DNA of 9,190 nucleotides from Desulfobacteraceae bacterium UBA5623 (GTDB lineage: Bacteria; Desulfobacterota; DSM-4660; Desulfatiglandales; Desulfatiglandaceae), in contig DIKH01000229.1 in the NCBI GenBank assembly GCA_002424495.1, positions 1-9,190 on the forward strand, read 5' to 3'. The translations under genes were made by a program, and so were the position numbers. The notes under the pieces are model-generated. The model saw only the letters and a program-made list of their open reading frames with translations. It did no database searches and was not told the origin of the DNA. Positions 1-6,387 of this stretch are shown here, in pieces (within the stretch, counting starts at the first letter, position 1; each line of letters opens with the position of its first letter).

Positions 1-134
1 TTGTATGTTTTTTTTGACAGCGCTACTTTAGGATCTTGTTATGGGTTTTTCTTTAAATTCCAGAAGATGCCCCATCAAAGAACCCAATCCCAGCTTTTTT
101 TATCCGCGCTATATACCATCTACCACACATGGCT

Positions 135-174
135 TGTCAAGAATAATATCTGGGAAGACATGGATTTCTTGACA
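135..174. repeat. 9-base inverted repeat overlapping a -35 box
   Basis: TGTCAAGAA at 135-143 is the exact reverse complement of TTCTTGACA at 166-174, with 22 bases between the arms. The right arm covers all but the first base-pairs of the -35 hexamer TTGACA at 169-174. Arm spacing of about three helical turns centre to centre (31 bases) would suit a dimeric regulator binding one face of the DNA. The loop is long for a transcript hairpin. The perfect match is visible; the operator role is inference. Confidence 0.4.
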
Positions 175-197
175 TGAATTAACCAACTAATTATATT
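169..197 (+). promoter_or_regulatory. Candidate sigma70 promoter
   Basis: TTGACA at 169-174 matches the -35 consensus completely. It is followed after exactly 17 bases by TATATT at 192-197, which matches five of six -10 positions. Transcription would begin near base 204 and leave a leader of about 215 bases before the pilC-like start. The fit is the best sigma70 match in this intergenic region. Whether it drives the downstream operon or a short leader RNA cannot be told from sequence. Confidence 0.5.
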
Positions 198-336
198 CGT
201 TAGACCATTTAGCTGGATTGAATCCATTCAGGCTTCAAAAAATTGACTGCATCTTAGCCGTTGTCATCCCCGGCATGCCAGTGATGCAATCCTTAAAATC
301 TTCAATGGCCCGGATTCTTTCACATACCTATTAGCG

Positions 337-352
337 TGGCATAAAAAATGCA
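337..352 (+). promoter_or_regulatory. Candidate sigma54 (-24/-12) promoter
   Basis: The element TGGCATAAAAAATGCA carries the -24 GG at 338-339 and the -12 GC at 350-351 with the required 10-base separation. It departs from the consensus TGGCACRNNNNTTGCW at two positions (C to T after TGGCA, and T to A before TGC). Initiation would fall about 12 bases beyond the -12 element, near 363, giving a leader of about 57 bases. Type IV pilus genes are often sigma54-dependent, which fits the first gene here. No enhancer-binding-protein site was identified. Confidence 0.45.
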
Positions 353-419
353 ACAATTACAATGTTCGTTAACTCATTATAGGAATTTGTAATTTTGCCT
401 ACAATCAAGGAGGATGATA

Positions 420-1625
420 ATGCCGGTTTACATTTGGGTTGCGGAAACCAAGAAGGGCAGAAAAATCAAAGGGGCACTGGAGGCGTCTGATGAAAAGATT
501 GCCTTAAGTCAACTTAAACGGCGCAATATTGAAGTAAAAAAGATAAAAGAAAAACCAAAAGACCTCTTTGAAAACGTGGCCTTCATGCAACCCAAGATCA
601 AGAAGAAGGATCTGGTGATTTTCACGAGGCAATTCTCAACAATGATTGACGCCGGACTCCCCCTAGTCCAAGGGCTGACCATACTGGCCGAACAGACAGA
701 AAATCCCACCTTCAGAAAACTCTTAAAACGGGTAGTCAACGATGTGGAAGGAGGCGCCAGCCTGAACGAGGCCCTTAGAAAACACCCCCATGTCTTTGAC
801 GATCTATTTGTACATCTTGTTGCCGCAGGAGAGGTCGGCGGCATCCTGGATACCATCCTACAGCGCCTTGCAGTCTATATCGAAAAGGCAGAAAAACTTA
901 AATCAAAGATAAAAGGCGCAATGACTTATCCGATTGTCGTCATGATCATTGCCGCCGGAGTTCTTGCTGTGATCATGGTCTTTGTCATACCTGTCTTCCA
1001 GGAGATGTTTAAGGGCGCTGGAAAGGGCCTTCCCCTCCCAACACAGCTGGTTGTCAATCTAAGTGAGTTTACAATCAAGTACATACTCCATATGATCGTG
1101 GCCCTGGTCCTTTTGGTTATAGGGTTCAAGCAATTTAGGAAGTCGGCCTTCGGCAAAAAACACACTGATGCCATTTTCCTGAAGTTGCCGGTTTTTGGGC
1201 CCCTGTTAAGAAAAGTCGCAGTTGCAAGATTTACCCGCACACTTGGGACAATGATCAGCAGCGGCGTCCCCATCCTGGATGCGCTTGAAATATGCGCCAA
1301 GACCTCAGGCAACGTTATTCTGGAAGAGGTGGTGATGGAGGTTCGCGCAGATGTCTCAGAGGGGCAGACCATGGCTGAGCCCCTTTCCCAAAACGATATT
1401 TTCCCCAGCATGGTCACACATATGATCGCCGTGGGCGAGGCCACTGGGGCGCTTGACGCCATGCTCGACAAAATCGCCGATTTCTATGACGAAGAAGTGG
1501 ACGTGGCGGTTGCCGCCCTTACATCCATGCTGGAACCATTGCTTATGGTATTTTTAGGCGGATCTATCGGGGGCATTGTCGTGGCCATGTACCTGCCGAT
1601 CTTCCAGGCAGCCGCAAATATGTAA
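420..1625 (+). CDS. pilC: Type IV pilus / type II secretion inner-membrane platform protein (PilC/GspF family)
   Basis: This is a polytopic inner-membrane platform protein that couples a cytoplasmic assembly ATPase (PilB/PilT type) to pilin polymerisation. The 401 residues have the family layout: an N-terminal start typical of PilC (MPVYIW...), a first T2SSF domain at about 66-188, and a second at about 268-391. The repeated signatures AGEVGG (136-141) and VGEATGAL (338-345) are present. Hydrophobic segments lie at about 172-192, 220-237 and 367-392, and length is normal for the family. An ATG at 414 is also in frame, but it abuts the Shine-Dalgarno AAGGAGG (407-413). The ATG at 420 lies six bases beyond it and gives the standard N-terminus, so I chose 420. 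No pilB, pilT or pilin gene is visible. The next gene begins 26 bases downstream and is functionally unrelated. PilC is favoured over GspF by the N-terminus, but the assignment between the two systems is not certain. Confidence 0.9.
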   Translation: MPVYIWVAETKKGRKIKGALEASDEKIALSQLKRRNIEVKKIKEKPKDLFENVAFMQPKIKKKDLVIFTRQFSTMIDAGLPLVQGLTILAEQTENPTFRKLLKRVVNDVEGGASLNEALRKHPHVFDDLFVHLVAAGEVGGILDTILQRLAVYIEKAEKLKSKIKGAMTYPIVVMIIAAGVLAVIMVFVIPVFQEMFKGAGKGLPLPTQLVVNLSEFTIKYILHMIVALVLLVIGFKQFRKSAFGKKHTDAIFLKLPVFGPLLRKVAVARFTRTLGTMISSGVPILDALEICAKTSGNVILEEVVMEVRADVSEGQTMAEPLSQNDIFPSMVTHMIAVGEATGALDAMLDKIADFYDEEVDVAVAALTSMLEPLLMVFLGGSIGGIVVAMYLPIFQAAANM

Positions 1626-1651
1626 GGTTTGAGGTTTCTTCGTTATATCTA

Positions 1652-4165
1652 ATGATAACAGATCAGAGTTGGTTCTCAGATATAAGATGTCCAAGCCGTT
1701 ACCTGGGAAACGAAGTTGGTGCAATAAAAAAAGATCCGGACCTGACCGAGATATCAATTGCCCTTGCCTTTCCTGATGTCTATGAAGTCGGTATGTCCCA
1801 CCTGGGTCTTAAGATCCTTTACCATATCCTGAATAGACATCAATGGCTGGCCGCTGAAAGGGTTTTTTCCCCCTGGGCTGACATGGAGGACGCCCTGAGA
1901 CGGAACAAACTGCCTTTGACCACCCTTGAATCCAATCGTCCGGTCTGTGATTTTGATATTGTCGGTTTCAGCCTCCAGCATGAACTATCATATACCAATG
2001 TCTTGAATATGCTTGATCTTGCGGGTATCCCCCTTTTTGCTCAACACAGGGGAGAGGATGATCCACTGATAATCGCCGGGGGGCCTGCTTGTTTTAATCC
2101 GGAACCAATGGCCGAGTTCTTGGATGCCATGGTTATAGGCGATGGAGAGGCGGCGGCCCTGGAAATATGCAGGATCATGCGCCAAAAAAAACGGGGAGAG
2201 ATCAAGGACAGGGATGAATTGCTCGACCATCTGCGTCATGTAAATGGCATTTATATACCGTCGTATTTCCGTGTTCATTATGCCTTAAATGGGACTGTCC
2301 GAAAAATAGAGTCTCTGTACCCTGACTATCCGCATGTCAACAAAGACATTGTGCCTGATATTGACAGCCATCCTTATCCTGTAAGCCAGATAGTGCCATT
2401 TACAGAACTGGTTCATGACAGGTTGGCCTTGGAGATATCCCGCGGATGTACACGCGGGTGCAGGTTCTGTCAGGCAGGCATGATCTATCGTCCGGTGCGT
2501 GAAAGAGGCCCTGACTCCATAATTGAAAAGGCCCAAGAGGCCTTAAGACTCACAGGATACGAAGATCTGTCCTTGCTGTCTCTGAGTTCCGGCGACTATA
2601 GCTGCATCGGAGCTGTTCTTAAGAATCTGATGGACAGTCTGGCCAGTGACAAAGTGTCAGTAAGTATGCCGTCCATCAGGGTAGACAGCCTTAATTCCCT
2701 GCTGGTCGAACAGATAAAAAGAGTGAGAAAAACAGGTTTTACCCTGGCCCCTGAGGCAGGCAGTGACCGTCTTAGAAAGGTGATTAACAAGGGCCTGACA
2801 AAAGAAGAGATCCTGGAGATGGCGCGGGTAGTTTACGGGGCAGGATGGAACCTGATCAAGCTCTACTTTATGATAGGCCTTCCCTTTGAGGATGACAGGG
2901 ATCTTCAGGACATTGTTGATCTTGCCCGGCAGATTTCAAGGATCTCAGACAGGCGGGGCGGCAAACCAAAGCTGAATATCAGCATATCCACTTTTGTACC
3001 GAAATCTCACACCCCCTTTATGTGGTCTGATCAAATATCGCTTAATGAGAGCAAGAGGCGCATTCAGCTTATCCGCAATGGGCTTCAGAGGGGCCAGGTC
3101 CATGTCAAATGGAACCAGCCGGAGCTAAGCTGGCTTGAGGGAATTTTTTCAAGGGGAGACAGGAGACTTTCCAGTACCATAATGGAGGCATGGAAACTGG
3201 GTGCCAGGTTCGATGCCTGGACAGAGCATTTTAAAATCAACATCTGGGAAGAGGCCCTTTTGCGCACCAGCGTGGATCCGGATTTTTATATCCACCGAAA
3301 AAGGGCGTTTGACGAGGTCCTGCCATGGGAACATATCCAATCAGGGGTCTCAAAGGCCTTTTTTAAAAACGAATGGGAAAGGGCCGAAAAAGGGATACTT
3401 ACCCCTGACTGCAGAAAAGGCTGTGTCAACTGCGGAGTTTGCGACCACGAAATTGTAAAACCCATCCTGTTCAAAGACTCTCCCCTTCAGCCCAAAGCCG
3501 AGGGCTCATATATGGAGCCAGCCATTAAACACTCCAATAAATTCCGCCTGACCTTTACAAAACTGAGGCTAGCCCGACATCTGAGCCATCTGGAACTTGT
3601 CAGGACCTTTATAAGGGCATTTAAAAGAGCAGGAATAAGGCTTGCTTACTCCAAAGGCTTTCACCCCATGCCCAAGATATCTTTTGCATGCGCCTTGCCG
3701 GTTGGAACAGAAAGTGTTGATGAGACCGCAGACATTGAGATAACCGAGGTACTTGATGCTTCAGATATAAAAAAATGTATAAATATGCAGTTACCATCCG
3801 GCATCAAGGTTATTGCTGTAAGTGACATATCACAGGACAAAAAAAATGCCAGACTAACTGAAAGCCATTATCTGATCAGCCTCTACAGCAAAGAGGCGAA
3901 TGAGAAAGAAGTTAAAAAGTTTGTAGCATCCGGCCATTTTCCTGTTGTCAAAACAACAAAAAAGGGTAAACATACGATTGATGCAAGGTCTTTGGTAAAA
4001 TCACTTAGCATTATTTCATCCGATAAACTAAAGTTGATCCTCAAACACACAGATGGGCCTAAGCTGAAACCAGAGGAGATAATTGCCGGAATATTCTCGC
4101 TAAAAGGCCTGGATGCCGGCGCAATCAAGACCTTAAAGATAAAACAGGTGCTTGATCTACAATAA
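1652..4165 (+). CDS. Radical SAM protein with B12-binding-like N-terminus fused to a DUF2344 domain
   Basis: This 837-residue protein appears to be a fusion of the TIGR03960-type radical SAM family with a TIGR03936/DUF2344 domain; in many genomes these are separate adjacent genes. The N-terminal region (about 15-190) resembles a cobalamin-binding fold, but I see no DxHxxG cobalamin-ligand motif. The radical SAM 4Fe-4S motif CxxxCxxC is C266, C270 and C273. A second cysteine cluster, C587-x3-C591-x2-C594-x2-C597, may bind another metal centre. DUF2344 runs from about 631 to the end (FRLTFTK..., then LSHLELVRTF and YSKGFHPMPKISFA). The catalysed reaction is unknown to me. The start follows the pilC-like stop by 26 bases. 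Its nearest purine-rich site is GAGG at 1631-1634, which is too distant to be convincing, so translation may be coupled or weak. Ribonuclease G begins three bases after the stop, and this pairing recurs in many bacteria, so a role in RNA or ribosome metabolism is a guess from context. Confidence 0.88.
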   Translation: MITDQSWFSDIRCPSRYLGNEVGAIKKDPDLTEISIALAFPDVYEVGMSHLGLKILYHILNRHQWLAAERVFSPWADMEDALRRNKLPLTTLESNRPVCDFDIVGFSLQHELSYTNVLNMLDLAGIPLFAQHRGEDDPLIIAGGPACFNPEPMAEFLDAMVIGDGEAAALEICRIMRQKKRGEIKDRDELLDHLRHVNGIYIPSYFRVHYALNGTVRKIESLYPDYPHVNKDIVPDIDSHPYPVSQIVPFTELVHDRLALEISRGCTRGCRFCQAGMIYRPVRERGPDSIIEKAQEALRLTGYEDLSLLSLSSGDYSCIGAVLKNLMDSLASDKVSVSMPSIRVDSLNSLLVEQIKRVRKTGFTLAPEAGSDRLRKVINKGLTKEEILEMARVVYGAGWNLIKLYFMIGLPFEDDRDLQDIVDLARQISRISDRRGGKPKLNISISTFVPKSHTPFMWSDQISLNESKRRIQLIRNGLQRGQVHVKWNQPELSWLEGIFSRGDRRLSSTIMEAWKLGARFDAWTEHFKINIWEEALLRTSVDPDFYIHRKRAFDEVLPWEHIQSGVSKAFFKNEWERAEKGILTPDCRKGCVNCGVCDHEIVKPILFKDSPLQPKAEGSYMEPAIKHSNKFRLTFTKLRLARHLSHLELVRTFIRAFKRAGIRLAYSKGFHPMPKISFACALPVGTESVDETADIEITEVLDASDIKKCINMQLPSGIKVIAVSDISQDKKNARLTESHYLISLYSKEANEKEVKKFVASGHFPVVKTTKKGKHTIDARSLVKSLSIISSDKLKLILKHTDGPKLKPEEIIAGIFSLKGLDAGAIKTLKIKQVLDLQ

Positions 4166-4168
4166 GCC

Positions 4169-5701
4169 ATGCCCAATGAACTGATTATCAACGCACGACC
4201 TTACGAGACCAGGGTGGCCCTTGTTGAAAACGGGGCGGTCCTTGAGCTGTATTGTGAGAGAAAAGCGAGCAACGATCTGCTTGGCAATATTTACAGGGGT
4301 AAGGTCATCAGGGTGCTTCCCGGCATGCAGGCCGCCTTTGTAGACATAGGGATTGAAAGGACTGCGTTTCTTTACGTCTCAGATGTGCACAGGGACATAT
4401 TAAATTTCGAGCAGATCATTTTTCATGACAGCGAAATGGATGATGATCCGGATTTTTCAGGACCAGAGCCGGCTCATCCAGGCCATTTTGACAACATCCA
4501 TTATAACATAAAGGAATTGCTCCGTGAAGGTCAGCATCTTATGGTGCAGGTGTACAAAGAACCCATTGGCGGTAAAGGGGCAAGGCTTACTTCTCATATA
4601 TCCATCCCCGGCAGATTTCTCGTACTGATGCCAACCGTTGACCATATAGGCGTTTCAAGAAAGATAGAAGACAGAGAGAAAAAAGAAAGACTTAAAGGCA
4701 TGATCCGTGAAATAAGGCCCACTAATTGCGGATTCATTGTAAGGACCGCAAGCGAAGATGCCTCGGAAAATGCCCTGAAATCAGAGATGGAATTTCTACT
4801 CAAGGTCTGGGCAGGCATACAGGAGAAGATGGAAAAGAGGTCAAACCCCGGGCTCTTGCACAGAGACCTCCATATTTCTCTGAGGGCTATTAGGGATCTG
4901 TTTACAAAAGAGGTTGAAAAACTGACAATTGATTCCCGGGAGGAATATAATAAGCTCATAGATTTTGTTGATTCTTTTGCCCCTGGTTTAAAATACTCCA
5001 TTGAATATTATGATGGTCTTGATCCGATTTTTGATGTATTTGAGATTGAAAAGCATATTTCTCGATCACTTGATAAGAAGATCCCATTGAAGTCAGGGGG
5101 TCATATCGTCATTGAACGAACTGAGGCGCTCACCGTCATTGATGTCAATACAGGCCATTTTGTAGGGGGAAAAAACCTTGAGGATACGATACTGCAGACC
5201 AATCTTGAGGCGGCCAGGGAGATCGCCAAGCAATTGAGATTCAGAAATATTGGCGGTATTATTGTAATAGACTTCATCAGTATGGAGGAAAGGCTTAACG
5301 GAGAAAAGGTATATTTGGCGCTTAAAGAAGCACTGGCAAAAGACAGGACAAGAACAAATGTCATGCCCATGTCAGATCTGGGTCTTATTGAAATGACCCG
5401 AAAGAGGACCAGGCCCAGCCTGAACAGGCTGATGACCGAGCCATGTTTTTACTGTGAAGGTACAGGGAACCTCAAATCCAGGGCGGCAATCTGCTATGAA
5501 ATTTTCAGAGAATTGGAAAGAGAAGATTTCATCTCCGATAAAAAGGTTAATATCCTTGTGTCTGTAAACCCCATGATAGCAAAGGTCCTCAGGGAAGAGG
5601 AGCAGCCATCACTGAAGGCCTTGGAACAAAGGCTGAACAGGCGGATCACCATTGTTTCCAAAGAAAGTTTCCGTCTGGAGCAATATGATGTCTCCTTTTG
5701 A
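4169..5701 (+). CDS. rng: Ribonuclease G (RNase E/G family endoribonuclease)
   Basis: A single-strand endoribonuclease acting on 5'-monophosphorylated RNA; in E. coli RNase G matures the 5' end of 16S rRNA and degrades some mRNAs. The 510 residues align end to end with E. coli RNase G from memory (489 residues). The S1 domain is at about 39-130 (GNIYRGKV...VLPGMQAAFVDIG). The catalytic magnesium aspartates are D325 (VIDVNTG) and D368 (IVIDFIS), and the zinc-link motif C426-F-Y-C429 corresponds to CPTC. The C-terminus ends with the family pattern (LEQYDVSF), with no RNase E-type scaffold tail. Compared with the E. coli protein the S1 domain carries an acidic insertion of roughly 20 residues at about 80-108. 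The start is three bases after the radical SAM stop with no good Shine-Dalgarno, suggesting translational coupling. I see no rplU/rpmA after it, although these often follow rng in other genomes. Confidence 0.95.
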   Translation: MPNELIINARPYETRVALVENGAVLELYCERKASNDLLGNIYRGKVIRVLPGMQAAFVDIGIERTAFLYVSDVHRDILNFEQIIFHDSEMDDDPDFSGPEPAHPGHFDNIHYNIKELLREGQHLMVQVYKEPIGGKGARLTSHISIPGRFLVLMPTVDHIGVSRKIEDREKKERLKGMIREIRPTNCGFIVRTASEDASENALKSEMEFLLKVWAGIQEKMEKRSNPGLLHRDLHISLRAIRDLFTKEVEKLTIDSREEYNKLIDFVDSFAPGLKYSIEYYDGLDPIFDVFEIEKHISRSLDKKIPLKSGGHIVIERTEALTVIDVNTGHFVGGKNLEDTILQTNLEAAREIAKQLRFRNIGGIIVIDFISMEERLNGEKVYLALKEALAKDRTRTNVMPMSDLGLIEMTRKRTRPSLNRLMTEPCFYCEGTGNLKSRAAICYEIFRELEREDFISDKKVNILVSVNPMIAKVLREEEQPSLKALEQRLNRRITIVSKESFRLEQYDVSF

Positions 5702-5761
5702 CCAGCGGAAAAATTTTGCGTAATGGTCAATGGACCAAAGTCTATGGCTGTTCAATTAAAA

Positions 5762-5995
5762 CTATATTGCCTTTTCCTTGCGTTTTTTTTTGAACTCAGT
5801 CAGACCATCCTCAACCTGTTTTCTTGAGTAGGTCTTATCGCACTTAATACAACGATATATTTCCTCGGCCAGCCTATCATATATAAGCTCATCGGAAAAA
5901 TTGACCTTGTGAAACCGAATCGAAAAATTATAGACAAGTTTGAAGTCCTTACTTGAACAGTTCTCACACAAAAAAAAGTCCTGGATTTCCTCCAT
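5762..5995 (-). CDS. Small zinc-ribbon protein, function unknown
   Basis: A 77-residue protein with two CxxC pairs, C10/C13 and C49/C52, spaced like the knuckles of a zinc ribbon. The charged C-terminus (FKKKRKEKAI) could contact nucleic acid. I do not recognise a named family. The start is ATG at 5995: GGAGG at 6008-6004 (minus strand) sits eight bases upstream. An in-frame TTG at 6010 overlaps that Shine-Dalgarno and is rejected. The gene converges with rng, 60 bases apart, and follows the small membrane-protein gene after a gap of 134 bases, so it may have its own promoter or be the last gene of the dnaA transcript. A longer open frame over the same bases lacks the cysteine pattern and is a shadow. 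Confidence 0.75.
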   Translation of the reverse strand: MEEIQDFFLCENCSSKDFKLVYNFSIRFHKVNFSDELIYDRLAEEIYRCIKCDKTYSRKQVEDGLTEFKKKRKEKAI

Positions 5996-6075
5996 CCGCA
6001 CTTCCTCCAAAAAATCGTTCTACGTTCAATGAGCAGGCCTTTTATCCCCTTTGAAGGGTTTTTACAATCCTTTTT

Positions 6076-6088
6076 TTGTCCAGGACAA
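6076..6088. repeat. Perfect 13-base dyad upstream of the zinc-ribbon gene
   Basis: TTGTCC-A-GGACAA is an exact palindrome around base 6082, lying about 80 bases upstream of the zinc-ribbon start. A one-base loop is too tight for the full stem; as RNA it could form only a five-pair stem with a three-base loop. It could be an operator for a small homodimeric regulator, or part of a weak terminator between the membrane-protein and zinc-ribbon genes; a run of seven Ts (6071-6077) adjoins it on the plus strand only. Function is not shown. Confidence 0.35.
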
Positions 6089-6129
6089 GCCCCCAAGATA
6101 TATTATGGTCATTATCCGAAAATGATATT

Positions 6130-6387
6130 TCATGGGTGAAATAATTCCTCTGCCTTCATGCAGCATATAATGCGTCTAATTGAGAAGAAAAAGAAGAAAA
6201 TCGAAGCCGTGAGCAGGACCATGCCGGCTGAGACAGGCACCCAAAAGCCGTCCTGCTGCATATGCAAAAATCCTGTGCGCACTGAGATAATGGAGATAAA
6301 AGCCAGCAACAATGCAAACATAAAACATACGACAATCAGAAACCACAGGCACTTCTTTTTTATGGATGTATTCTGATTCATGATCAT
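6130..6387 (-). CDS. Small two-helix membrane protein overlapping the dnaA stop
   Basis: An 85-residue hydrophobic protein with predicted transmembrane helices at about 13-35 and 49-70. Positive residues before the first helix (KKK, 10-12) and after the second (RR, 71-72) predict both ends in the cytoplasm. I recognise no family. The start ATG (6387-6385) and the dnaA stop TGA (6386-6384) share the ATGA overlap typical of translational coupling. A second in-frame ATG at 6381 is an alternative. No strong Shine-Dalgarno is visible, which also favours coupling. A plus-strand open frame over the same bases (6158-6376) shows neither membrane pattern nor gene context and is a shadow. Confidence 0.65.
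   Translation of the reverse strand: MIMNQNTSIKKKCLWFLIVVCFMFALLLAFISIISVRTGFLHMQQDGFWVPVSAGMVLLTASIFFFFFSIRRIICCMKAEELFHP

Larger units (their letters stand above)
1..419. other. Non-coding region upstream of the pilC-like gene
   Basis: I recognise no gene on either strand. Frame 1 is open from the left edge to a TGA at 175-177, but the 58 residues resemble nothing I know, and there is no clear terminator marking the end of an upstream gene. The stretch contains a 9-base inverted repeat (135-143 with 166-174), a sigma70-like promoter candidate, a sigma54-like promoter candidate and the Shine-Dalgarno of the pilC-like gene at 407-413. It therefore reads as a regulatory leader. An 8-base palindrome GGCATGCC at 272-279 sits in a segment that resembles dispersed intergenic repeats of proteobacteria only loosely. 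Confidence 0.6.

Noticed and set aside
14..42. TTGACA at 14-19 with TGTTAT 17 bases later as a promoter
   Set aside because: The -10 matches only four of six positions and no gene follows for about 375 bases; better candidates lie closer to the pilC-like gene.
1..177. Open frame from the left edge ending at TGA 175-177
   Set aside because: The 58 residues resemble no family I know and the frame has no visible start, so it is probably chance openness in non-coding DNA.
414..419. ATG at 414 as the pilC-like start
   Set aside because: It directly abuts the Shine-Dalgarno with no spacing; ATG at 420 is correctly spaced and gives the standard N-terminus.
5724..5737. Hairpin TGGTC-AATG-GACCA as a terminator between rng and the zinc-ribbon gene
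   Set aside because: Only five base pairs and no T-run follows on either strand.
6046..6063. CCCTT/AAGGG hairpin followed by TTTTT on the plus strand as a terminator
   Set aside because: The stem is only four or five pairs, and it sits beyond a convergent minus-strand gene, too far from rng to be its obvious terminator.
5800..6096. 98-residue minus-strand open frame
   Set aside because: It overlaps the zinc-ribbon gene in another frame, lacks a Shine-Dalgarno-supported start and has no recognisable domain.
6158..6376. 72-residue plus-strand open frame
   Set aside because: Shadow of the minus-strand membrane-protein gene, whose dnaA overlap and helix pattern are better supported.
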